Shown: positions 1 to 6,330 of the stretch, one piece after another
How positions within the stretch are numbered: the stretch's first letter is position 1
How the letters are laid out: each line of letters starts with the position of its first letter
Source: Porphyrobacter sp.
Lineage (GTDB): Bacteria > Pseudomonadota > Alphaproteobacteria > Sphingomonadales > Sphingomonadaceae
NCBI GenBank assembly: GCA_018991295.1
Contig: JAGKSZ010000275.1
Location: forward strand, 1 to 10,583
Length of the DNA stretch: 10,583 nucleotides
Direction of reading: 5' to 3'
Translations under genes and position numbers: made by a program
The notes under the pieces: model-generated
Told to the model about the DNA's origin: nothing
Seen by the model: only the letters and a program-made list of their open reading frames with translations
Database searches by the model: none

Positions 1-597
1 GCGCAGATCGGAGAGGCTTTGCCACTTCGTCACAGAATTTCGCCGGACGAACCGGCTTCCTTCTGGCGATACGCCGCGGTCAGAGGTGTAAATCCGGTTC
101 AGCTTTGAACGCTCGAGATAGCTCCAGACCCGCTTGTCGTAGGCACCGAAGGGGATCGACAACGTATCGATCCTGCGCCCACAGATGGCCTCCAGTTCTT
201 CGGCTGCAAGGTCGATCTCGCTAGCCAGCGTCGCATCGTCGACCTTGCGCCAATCGCGGTGATCACGGCCGTGAAGACCAATCTCCATTCCGAGGCTCAT
301 CAACTCCTGGATGTTGTCGGCATCAAGGTAGCCGGGCTTTCCGATACGGCCGACCAGAACGAAGAAGTAGCCGCCGATACCATGCCGACGCATGCGACGG
401 GCAGCCTCAACGTCAGAAAGATTGCCGTCATCGAAAGTGAAACGGTCAGCCTGGGCGGGGAGCTTTGCGCAATACTCCACCACGGAATCGAACATTTCCC
501 AGTCAATCCAGTAGTTTTCTTCGCCATCCTCCATCTCGCCAAGCGGAGTGCCAATGCCGTGAAACATGAGGATGGAACGCGCATCTGACTGTGCCAC
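1..597 (-). CDS. Polysaccharide deacetylase family protein (NodB domain), 3' end outside window
   Basis: The 199 visible codons encode a carbohydrate esterase family 4-like domain expected to remove N- or O-acetyl groups from a polysaccharide in a metal-dependent reaction. Motif 1 is TFDDG at residues 54-58: the first Asp is the usual catalytic base and the second a metal ligand. Motif 2 is H-G-R-D-H at 109-113, giving the two metal-binding histidines. Motif 3 is IPFGAY at 148-153. The chain opens with a typical MFHGIG segment (11-16). There is no signal peptide, so it may act in the cytoplasm or be exported another way. The start is GTG at 597-595, preceded by GGAG at six bases; no in-frame ATG lies nearby upstream. 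The frame is still open at position 1, so the C-terminus is missing. It lies 154 bp downstream of the FemAB-like gene on the same strand. The family call is secure; the substrate is unknown. Confidence 0.88.
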   Translation of the reverse strand, partial: MAQSDARSILMFHGIGTPLGEMEDGEENYWIDWEMFDSVVEYCAKLPAQADRFTFDDGNLSDVEAARRMRRHGIGGYFFVLVGRIGKPGYLDADNIQELMSLGMEIGLHGRDHRDWRKVDDATLASEIDLAAEELEAICGRRIDTLSIPFGAYDKRVWSYLERSKLNRIYTSDRGVSPEGSRFVRRNSVTKWQSLSDLR

Positions 598-676
598 AAC
601 AATCTCCGGGGGGTGAGGACTTTGCAAAAATCGCTGAATAACCGACGACCCTGCTCAAAGGATTGGGCATCCTTGC

Positions 677-682
677 ATTATA
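677..682 (-). promoter_or_regulatory. Possible -10 element (TATAAT) upstream of the deacetylase
   Basis: A perfect TATAAT reads on the minus strand inside the short palindrome TGCATATAATGCA (674-686). It would place a transcription start near 669, leaving a leader of about 70 bases before the GTG start at 597. I do not see a good -35 hexamer at 16-18 bp spacing, so this could be chance or an activator-dependent promoter. Confidence 0.3.
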
Positions 683-703
683 TGCAGATAGCGCGGGTCG
701 AAC

Positions 704-728
704 CGGCATTCCAGCCCTTCGAATGCCG
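704..728 (-). terminator. Stem-loop downstream of the FemAB-like gene
   Basis: Eight-base perfect arms (704-711 and 721-728, CGGCATTC/GAATGCCG) flank a nine-base loop. The structure lies about 24 bases after the FemAB-like stop codon and just upstream of the TATAAT box. It has no T-run, so it is not a classical intrinsic terminator. It could be a processing or attenuation structure between the two minus-strand genes. Confidence 0.35.
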
Positions 729-751
729 AGCGGGAGGCCGCATGAGCGCGC

Positions 752-1774
752 TTATCTGGACAGTAATCGCCAGGCCAAACGTGCCGCACTGGTCGAATAG
801 GCGCGCCAGCCCCCGGCAGGCAGGATTATCGTCCTGCCGGTCTCGATTTCATGCCCACCCATGCGCTTCTTGAAGTGGTAGACATCGGGATTTTCGACAG
901 GATCAATCCCGCCAAGATCATACCATTGCTGCCCCAATTCGATTGCGTTGCCGATCGCAGCCCATTGCGCAGCATAGGCTGCCCGCAACTGCCGCCCACG
1001 CGCATTGGTCGCGCCCAGCAGATAACACGCCATCTGGCCGGAATAGGCACCGATATGGGCCGAGACAACCTCATCGTCGGCAAGGACTAGCGTAACCAGC
1101 AAGCGTTCGTCCCCACGAGCCATAGCGACTGCGCGGGCAAAAAAGGCAGGGTCCTGATTGATCGAGAAACCTTTGCGCGAAATCAGTTCTTCCAGCAATG
1201 GATCCATGCGTGCGAAGTCTGCCGGATCGGAACTGACAACTGTGCGCAAACCAGCCTTTTCCGCCTGCTTGAGAATGTTGCGCCATTTGCCGTGAAGCCG
1301 TTTGCGCACTGCATCCTGACCATCGCCGATCGGCAGCACAATCGTACGGTACGGGCTGCTGTGCGGGTCCTCATATGCGCCAGCCGGCAGGCGCGCGGTC
1401 ACACCAGACAACTGCCAGACCGGATCGGGATCGATCCTGATCTCCTGTCCCGTCTTGTTGGCCAGATCCGCAAGAGCTTCGAAGGCAAGGTCCAGATCGC
1501 CCTGCCAAAGTTCCGGGGGGCGTAGAAGTACAGGACCATGGCTGACCAGTCCTATCGAGCCAAGCCCAATAGGCAAGCGGCGCTCGCGCAAATTCGCTAG
1601 GGCAATCGTTTGATCATTGTGACTGATTACGAAAAAAAGTGAGCTCGATGATACTCTTTTTGCAGCTTCAGCAGCATAAGCCGGATATTGCCGCCAACTT
1701 CCTGACCCTGATAACAACTCAAGCGCGACATCTTCTGCAATTGGTAACATTTTTAAATTTGACATTGCCGCCAC
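752..1774 (-). CDS. FemAB-like GNAT-fold aminoacyl/acyltransferase
   Basis: This 340-residue protein resembles the FemAB family, which has two GNAT-like lobes. Founding members add amino acids from aminoacyl-tRNA to peptidoglycan precursors. Relatives in EPS loci are thought to acylate or aminoacylate a glycan or lipid-linked intermediate. The clearest signatures are the basic segment KWRNILKQAEKAGL at 163-176 and the late conserved block from YDLGGID (285-291) to YHFKKRMGG (299-307). There is no signal peptide or membrane segment, so the protein is predicted cytoplasmic. The start is uncertain. GTG at 1774 follows an AGGAG by only three bases, while ATG at 1765 (three codons later) follows it by twelve. 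The gene is divergent from the GNAT-glycosyltransferase gene and lies upstream of the deacetylase on the same strand. Family call good, substrate unknown. Confidence 0.85.
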   Translation of the reverse strand: MAAMSNLKMLPIAEDVALELLSGSGSWRQYPAYAAEAAKRVSSSSLFFVISHNDQTIALANLRERRLPIGLGSIGLVSHGPVLLRPPELWQGDLDLAFEALADLANKTGQEIRIDPDPVWQLSGVTARLPAGAYEDPHSSPYRTIVLPIGDGQDAVRKRLHGKWRNILKQAEKAGLRTVVSSDPADFARMDPLLEELISRKGFSINQDPAFFARAVAMARGDERLLVTLVLADDEVVSAHIGAYSGQMACYLLGATNARGRQLRAAYAAQWAAIGNAIELGQQWYDLGGIDPVENPDVYHFKKRMGGHEIETGRTIILPAGGWRAYSTSAARLAWRLLSR

Positions 1775-1870
1775 CGGCTCCTCGCTTCCTCCGGGTATTC
1801 GACGAGTTTTTCGTCAAGACAACGGCGGGTAACATTTGTCAACATACACTGCCCATGCTAGCGGCCTCGC
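1775..1870. promoter_or_regulatory. Divergent intergenic control region
   Basis: This 96-bp gap separates two divergently transcribed genes and must hold or border promoters for both. On the minus strand, TTGACA (1841-1836) matches the -35 consensus, and a second TTGAC (1817-1813) lies 25 bp further on. No convincing -10 follows either at normal spacing. A small inverted repeat, GACGA (1801-1805) and TCGTC (1811-1815) around a five-base loop, could be an operator half-site or chance. No strong ribosome binding site precedes the plus-strand ATG at 1871. Confidence 0.35.
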
Positions 1871-3424
1871 ATGGAATTGCTACGTGTTCACGAATTCCGC
1901 GAGCGGGTTCGCTGGTTTCTTCGCCGACGCTTCGCCACCCCCGAACAGCGCAAGCACATTGTTTTCAGACATTCCGGCGCCTTCGATCCGCCACTTGGTT
2001 CTGCTGTGGAAGATGGCATCGTCACTGTACGAACCCCAGAAGAACTTGAAGTTTTTTTCGGCCTTGATCGGTTGTGCGATGTCGAAACCGCACGCTCGGC
2101 TTTGCTGGATGGGGACGCAATTCGGGTTTTCGCCGAGCAAGGGCGCGCCCTGGCCTTGGCATTCGAAGGTCGCCCGCAGCCGTGGTTTGTTCCGCTCGCA
2201 GCTGCTGACCGGGTCATCTATTCGGTCGTCACCGCGCGCGAGGCTATGAAGAAGGGGCTTGGCGGCCGAATCGTCAAGCGCATCGCCCGCGATACAGCCG
2301 CAAACGGGGGCACGGCGTGGCTGGACTGCGCCCTGTGGAACACCCGCGCGCATGGCGCCTTCACCCGCGCCGGGTTTGTGCGCCACGACAATCACACCTA
2401 CGACGCGATCGCCAACCTTGCCCAGCCATCGAGCCGTGAGATTAAGGGCGATGGCCCCGAAACACAGGAAGTGGGCACGCCGTCACTCAGCATTGTGATC
2501 GTCAATTTCCGGGCGGCCGATCAGGTGCTTACCTGCCTTGAAAGCCTTTATGCCGGCAATATGGCAATCGACTTCGAGGTGATCGTGGTCGACAATGCCT
2601 CAGGCGATGGAAGCGCTTCAAGGATCAAGCAAGCCTGGCCGCAGGCCCGCGTGATCGAAATGACCCGCAACGTAGGATTTGCAGCCGGGAACAACGCGGG
2701 GCTCGCGTTGGCACGCGGCGAGTTTCTGCTGCTCCTCAATCCCGATACTCAAGTGCCGCCCGGCACCCTGCGCTCTGTGTGCGACAAGCTCGCAGGTGAT
2801 CCGCAGGTCGGCGTGATCGGTGTTCCGCAGGATGTCGGTGATGGCACACTCCACGGCTCGGCGCTTCGGTTCGTTCGGCCGATCCATGTGTTTTTGCGGG
2901 CGATCATGCCGCTGGGTGTACTCGCGAAACTCAGCACGAGCCTGGGAATGCGTTACGAAGAGTTCGCCGCACGTGCCGAGTTTGAATGCGATGCGGTGGT
3001 GGGTTGTTTCATGGCGATGCGCCGCGATGTGCTGGAGCGGGTCGGCGGACTGGAAGCGCGCATCTTCATGTATTCGGAAGAACTGGAATACTGCTACCGC
3101 GTGCGCGAGGCTGGCTACAAAGTCCTGCACATGGGCGGACAATACATCGTCCATCACCACGGGGCGACCACCCGCAACATTCCGGTTTGGCGCGATGTTC
3201 AGATGCAGCAAGGTCAGTTGGTCTATCTTGCGTTGCCCCAGGGCCTGATGGCTGCCCGGCGGGCGGCTGCATCAATGGCTCTGTCACATGTGCGGCGCCT
3301 TCCACTGGAACGGGTCGCGATCGGTCCTCGCTGGAAGGGCCGCATCGAGAGCCGTCTCAAGCGGCTGCGCCGCTCCCTGAAAGCGACCATCCGTCCGCCA
3401 CTGCAAACGCGTCAGGCGATCTGA
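1871..3424 (+). CDS. GNAT-like domain fused to family 2 glycosyltransferase (rhamnosyltransferase type)
   Basis: This 517-residue protein has two parts. Residues 1 to about 185 look like a GNAT acyltransferase fold: a degenerate acetyl-CoA loop, KKGLGG at 127-132, leads into a helix, and WNTRAHGAFTRAGF at 156-169 is the classic end of a GNAT core. After a short linker, residues 205 to about 450 form a GT-A fold glycosyltransferase of the WbbL/rhamnosyltransferase group: SIVIVNF at 207-213, VVDNASGDGS at 239-248, NVGFAAGNNAG at 267-277, the metal/nucleotide-binding NPD at 290-292, VGCFMAMRR at 377-385, and the acidic EELE at 403-406 in the catalytic-base region. The C-terminus (480-510) is basic and may bind membrane. 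It probably transfers a sugar, perhaps rhamnose, to a lipid-linked EPS repeat. A stop at 1859-1861 limits upstream extension, so ATG 1871 is the first possible ATG, though its ribosome binding site is weak. Fusion with GNAT is unusual; whether the GNAT half is active is unclear. Confidence 0.88.
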   Translation: MELLRVHEFRERVRWFLRRRFATPEQRKHIVFRHSGAFDPPLGSAVEDGIVTVRTPEELEVFFGLDRLCDVETARSALLDGDAIRVFAEQGRALALAFEGRPQPWFVPLAAADRVIYSVVTAREAMKKGLGGRIVKRIARDTAANGGTAWLDCALWNTRAHGAFTRAGFVRHDNHTYDAIANLAQPSSREIKGDGPETQEVGTPSLSIVIVNFRAADQVLTCLESLYAGNMAIDFEVIVVDNASGDGSASRIKQAWPQARVIEMTRNVGFAAGNNAGLALARGEFLLLLNPDTQVPPGTLRSVCDKLAGDPQVGVIGVPQDVGDGTLHGSALRFVRPIHVFLRAIMPLGVLAKLSTSLGMRYEEFAARAEFECDAVVGCFMAMRRDVLERVGGLEARIFMYSEELEYCYRVREAGYKVLHMGGQYIVHHHGATTRNIPVWRDVQMQQGQLVYLALPQGLMAARRAAASMALSHVRRLPLERVAIGPRWKGRIESRLKRLRRSLKATIRPPLQTRQAI

Positions 3425-3531
3425 AGGCGTAACCGATGGAAGGCGCGCTCCACCCATTCCTTGCTGACGGAGTGAGTGGTCGGGCCAACCCAGTTGTAGC
3501 CCAATATAACCGTCGCCAAAATGATGGACAT
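3412..3531 (-). CDS. Possible small protein, 39 residues, function unknown
   Basis: A short minus-strand frame starts at ATG 3531-3529 and ends at TGA 3414-3412, overlapping the glycosyltransferase stop by 13 bases tail to tail. The product begins with a short hydrophobic stretch (MSIILATVILGYNWVG) and ends with a charged, amphipathic-looking half (SKEWVERAFHRLRLQIA). An AGGA lies nine bases upstream of the ATG. Most codons end in G or C, as in neighbouring genes. It fills much of an otherwise empty 176-bp gap. I recognise no family, and a frame this short can arise by chance, so this is a candidate only. Confidence 0.3.
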   Translation of the reverse strand: MSIILATVILGYNWVGPTTHSVSKEWVERAFHRLRLQIA

Positions 3532-3600
3532 TTTTCATTTTCCTACATGATTGGCAGAAATTAGCGAAAGGCCTCGAAATCATCCTCCAAGGAGATTCCC

Positions 3601-3873
3601 ATGCCTTCGGATAACTTCTACGCCACGCTCGATAGCCTTATCGCTCCGGCACGTAATTGCTTTCCCATCACCCCTGACAATACTGCGGAGCTGGCCATCC
3701 TGCCCAAGGCCATTTATGTCGGCGGCGGCGGGAACCTCGTCGTTCGCGCAGTTGATAGCGCTCAAGATGTCACTTTCGTCAATGTCGCAGCCGGTTCGCT
3801 GCTCGATGTCCGTGTTGTGGCGGTACGCCAGGCTGGGACCACGGCCACCAACATTGTCGGGCTTGCCCGATGA
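3601..3873 (+). CDS. Spike base protein-like (Rcc01079 / GTA head-spike base family)
   Basis: This 90-residue protein has the pattern of a small family named after Rcc01079, the base of the head spike on the Rhodobacter capsulatus gene transfer agent; relatives occur in alphaproteobacterial phages. Recognisable parts are SLIAPARNCFPITP (12-25), LPKAIYVGGGGNLVVRAVD (34-52), VTFVNVAAGSLLDVRV (57-72) and the end GTTATNIVGL (79-88), consistent with a compact beta-rich domain. In R. capsulatus the base anchors a fibre protein to the capsid, and the spike binds capsular polysaccharide. ATG 3601 is well supported by AAGGAG six bases upstream. There is no signal peptide. The gene overlaps the next by four bases (ATGA), implying coupled translation and a joint role. 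No capsid, portal or tail genes are in view. The assignment rests on recalled sequence pattern, not a search. Confidence 0.65.
   Translation: MPSDNFYATLDSLIAPARNCFPITPDNTAELAILPKAIYVGGGGNLVVRAVDSAQDVTFVNVAAGSLLDVRVVAVRQAGTTATNIVGLAR
3856..3871 (+). promoter_or_regulatory. Hairpin at the overlapping stop/start of the spike gene pair
   Basis: TCGGG (3857-3861) and CCCGA (3866-3870) pair around the loop CTTG, a G(CUUG)C type known to form very stable RNA tetraloops. G3856 can add a wobble pair with T3871. The stem includes the A of the downstream ATG and sits where its ribosome binding site should be. Initiation at 3870 may therefore depend on ribosomes finishing the upstream gene. Pairing is seen directly; the regulatory role is inferred. 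Confidence 0.35.
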
Positions 3874-6308
3874 GCGGCTTGGGTTTCGGATATCGCCTTT
3901 CGCGGCGAGCAGCCTTCAGGTCCGGCGGGGCAAGCGTTGCCAGTGAGATCGCGCAGTTCGGCGTGAGCTTCAATTTCGCGGCACCCCGGCCGGTTGGACA
4001 ATACGCCAATGGTGATTGGTGGGTGCTCGGGCCTGTCACGATCACGTCGATCACTCCTGACAGCAGCATTCACATCGGTACTGATGGAAACGGCGTTGCC
4101 TATACCAACCGCGTCGTCCACGGCGCGATGCTCAACCCCGGCAACCGCGCCTATGCGAGCGGCGGCCTGGCATCGAACAACACGGGCAACACCCTGCAAT
4201 CTTTCGACACGCTCGCCAACGGCGTGAGCAACATGGTGTACAACGCGGCACACAATGTTGATCCGGGTGCGACCGGCCAATCGCTCGTCGTGAATTCGGG
4301 GAGCGTCATGAAGTTCGTTTCGCGCCTGACCGGCCTTGCCACAAACAACCGTCCGGCCGGGCTTGATATGGTGGTGCTGACCGTTGTGGATGCGATCCCT
4401 GCGTCCGACGCGATCCGTCCTGGCGTCTCGCGCGCAGGCAGCAAAACTTCGCCCTGCCGCCTCTCGGACTTCAACCTCGCGGTCTTTCAGAGCCTCGCTC
4501 CGACACCCAATGCACCCAGCTATGCTCAAGCGCTGGATTGGGTCGATCGCTATATCGAGGCCGCTTACCCCGATTCGATCAACAACACCGGGACCAAGGG
4601 CTTCAACAATCACCCCGAATACGGGCGGGACATCGGCAATAACCTGCACCGCGCCCTGCTGTGCCTGCATCTATCCAGCTTCACCAGCGAACAGAAGCGC
4701 ACCTTGCTCTCGCATCTGGCGGCAATCGCGGATGATCTCGTGGCGCGCGCTGAAGAAGGCTCGGTCACGCTCGGTGCAGGAGGCGGCAATTCGTGGAAGC
4801 TGCCGACCATCGCGGTGTGCGCCGCAGCACTCGGAGCCAAGACGCCAGCTTCCTGGCTGACCTACCTCTCCGCCGCGCAACGATCGATATGGGCGGAAAA
4901 CCGCCAGATCTTCCGCGTTTCTGGCGCGGATATCGCCTTGCCGCGCTTCACCGCCGACGGTCGCCCGCGCACGCCCTATACGCAGCAAATGATTGGCAGC
5001 GCCGAGTGGGGCGAGCAACCGCTCACTTCTGCGGCTCACAGCGGCTCCAACTGGAACGCCTCTTACCGCGACGTCGTGGCGTATTCGCTCTTCCCCGGTG
5101 TGCTGGCTCTTGAGCTGACCACTGGCGGCAAGGCGCTTTGGAACTATCCGGAGTTCTGGCTTTATATGGACACGGTGTTTCTGCGACGCGCAGAAGGATC
5201 GGCGGGCAACAACCTCATCGCCTTCGCGCTTGAGATGGTGAACGCCTATCGCCCTGCAAAAACCGCCGCTCCCGTTATCCTTGACGCAGGCATCAAGGGA
5301 GGTGCCGTCTGGGTGCGGTTCGACCAGGCCTTGAACGAGATCGCGGCCGCACCCCCCACCTCCAGCTTCACTGTGAACGTCAACGGCGCCCCTGTTGCGA
5401 TCAGCAGCGTGTCGATCTGGCGGCAGAATCTGGGGCTGGCTTTGCCGGCGCCTGTGACAGGCAACGATATTGTCACCCTGAGCTACACGGCGGCAAGCAA
5501 TCCGGTGCGCAGCGTCGATGGGGTCAATATTGCCAACCTGTCCAGCTACACGCTCACCAACCGAACCGACAAGGTGGGAGGGCCGAACGCGGCCTTCCCG
5601 GTGGTGCGCTTTGGAAGCGGTGTTGTCAGAACGCTGGGTGGCACCGGCAGGCTGGGGACTGCGAACACTCAGGTCGGCACAGGAGCCTTGCTGAAGTTCA
5701 AGTTCGCCGCGCTGCCTGCAGCACAATGCCGGATCTTCGGTTTTTCCGGCGGGATCCCAGTGCTGTCGATGTTCATGAACACGGACGGTCGTTTCGAGGT
5801 GCGGCTGCTTAACTCCGCAGGGGTGATCGCTGCCCGGTTCTTCACCCCGGCGTTGGCTCCGAATGTCGAATACGATATCCTGTGGAGCGTGGACATGACG
5901 CAGACGACCGGCACTGCCGCGATCAACTGCTTCATCAACGGCGCCCAGCAGACCCTCAACATTAGCACCTTCACCTCAGGTGCAACACTCGGGTGGAACA
6001 ACTCGGCGGTTTACCGCTGGAACGATACCAACAACATGGTCTTCGAATTCGGGGCGTTCTGGCTTGACCCGACGGTGCGTGTGGATCTGACCAGCTCCGC
6101 CAATCGCTCCAAATTCACTGACCTCACCGGCGGAAACCTGAACATCCTCACTCGCGGCGATGGTATAACCGGCACAATACCCCAGCATTTCCATGTCGGC
6201 GATGCCGATCAATGGAATGACAGCAGTGGCATAAACCGGGGCAGCGGCAACAAGCTGTTCGTCACCAGCGGCCTTGTCACGCCAATCAGCGGCAGCACGT
6301 GGGTCTGA
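3870..6308 (+). CDS. Large spike/fibre-like multidomain protein with SWM-type repeat and lectin-like C-terminus
   Basis: This 812-residue protein is translationally coupled to the spike base-like gene. Residues 1-20 are Gly/Arg-rich with no signal peptide. Residues 45-465 form a large conserved-looking region with NGDWWVLGPVTI (47-58), HGAMLNPG (84-91), NNHPEYGRDIGNNLHRALL (246-264) and TPYTQQMIGSAEWGE (368-382). Its helix-rich middle suggests an alpha/alpha-toroid such as those in polysaccharide lyases, but I cannot point to catalytic residues. Residues 467-565 match the SWM/Ig-like repeat pattern (WVRFDQALNE, FTVNVNGAPV, NDIVTLSYT, NPVRSVDG). Residues 575-740 look like a concanavalin A/LamG-type beta-sandwich (LLKFKFAALP, RFEVRLLN, GAFWLDP), often carbohydrate-binding. 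The likely role is a spike or fibre that binds, and perhaps cuts, a surface polysaccharide; exported adhesin is an alternative. No leader for Sec export is visible. ATG 3870 overlaps the upstream TGA. Composition matches neighbours, so recent transfer is not evident. Confidence 0.75.
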   Translation: MSGLGFGYRLSRRAAFRSGGASVASEIAQFGVSFNFAAPRPVGQYANGDWWVLGPVTITSITPDSSIHIGTDGNGVAYTNRVVHGAMLNPGNRAYASGGLASNNTGNTLQSFDTLANGVSNMVYNAAHNVDPGATGQSLVVNSGSVMKFVSRLTGLATNNRPAGLDMVVLTVVDAIPASDAIRPGVSRAGSKTSPCRLSDFNLAVFQSLAPTPNAPSYAQALDWVDRYIEAAYPDSINNTGTKGFNNHPEYGRDIGNNLHRALLCLHLSSFTSEQKRTLLSHLAAIADDLVARAEEGSVTLGAGGGNSWKLPTIAVCAAALGAKTPASWLTYLSAAQRSIWAENRQIFRVSGADIALPRFTADGRPRTPYTQQMIGSAEWGEQPLTSAAHSGSNWNASYRDVVAYSLFPGVLALELTTGGKALWNYPEFWLYMDTVFLRRAEGSAGNNLIAFALEMVNAYRPAKTAAPVILDAGIKGGAVWVRFDQALNEIAAAPPTSSFTVNVNGAPVAISSVSIWRQNLGLALPAPVTGNDIVTLSYTAASNPVRSVDGVNIANLSSYTLTNRTDKVGGPNAAFPVVRFGSGVVRTLGGTGRLGTANTQVGTGALLKFKFAALPAAQCRIFGFSGGIPVLSMFMNTDGRFEVRLLNSAGVIAARFFTPALAPNVEYDILWSVDMTQTTGTAAINCFINGAQQTLNISTFTSGATLGWNNSAVYRWNDTNNMVFEFGAFWLDPTVRVDLTSSANRSKFTDLTGGNLNILTRGDGITGTIPQHFHVGDADQWNDSSGINRGSGNKLFVTSGLVTPISGSTWV

Positions 6309-6330
6309 AACAGACCAGCCCGCTCAGGCT
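6302..6330. terminator. Paired stem-loops between convergent genes
   Basis: A perfect six-base stem, GGTCTG/CAGACC with loop AAA (6302-6316), covers the TGA stop of the spike/fibre-like gene. Immediately after it, AGCC (6317-6320) and GGCT (6327-6330) form a second short stem covering the stop of the polymerase gene. With only 15 bp between the stops this is the likely bidirectional end of both transcripts. T-runs are absent, so efficient intrinsic termination is not assured. Confidence 0.4.

Noticed and set aside
1..1774. Assignment of the deacetylase and FemAB-like genes to an exosortase (XrtA/PEP-CTERM) EPS system
   Set aside because: Those systems have similar-sounding members, but the deacetylase N-terminus and FemAB motifs here match the general families, and no exosortase or PEP-CTERM protein is visible.
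3426..3438. 13-base direct repeat GGCGTAACCGATG, also at 9680-9692
   Set aside because: A 13-mer match is expected about once by chance in a 10-kb window. One copy is inside a coding frame, and neither is flanked by mobile-element features.
3762..5726. Two long minus-strand open frames (302 and 351 codons) opposite the spike/fibre-like gene
   Set aside because: Their translations are rich in Arg, His and Cys with no domain pattern, while the plus-strand frame has coherent domains and codon use. They are antisense shadows of a GC-rich gene.
3601..6308. A complete prophage or gene transfer agent cluster
   Set aside because: Only the spike-like pair is present. No terminase, portal, capsid, tail, lysis or integrase genes lie in the window.
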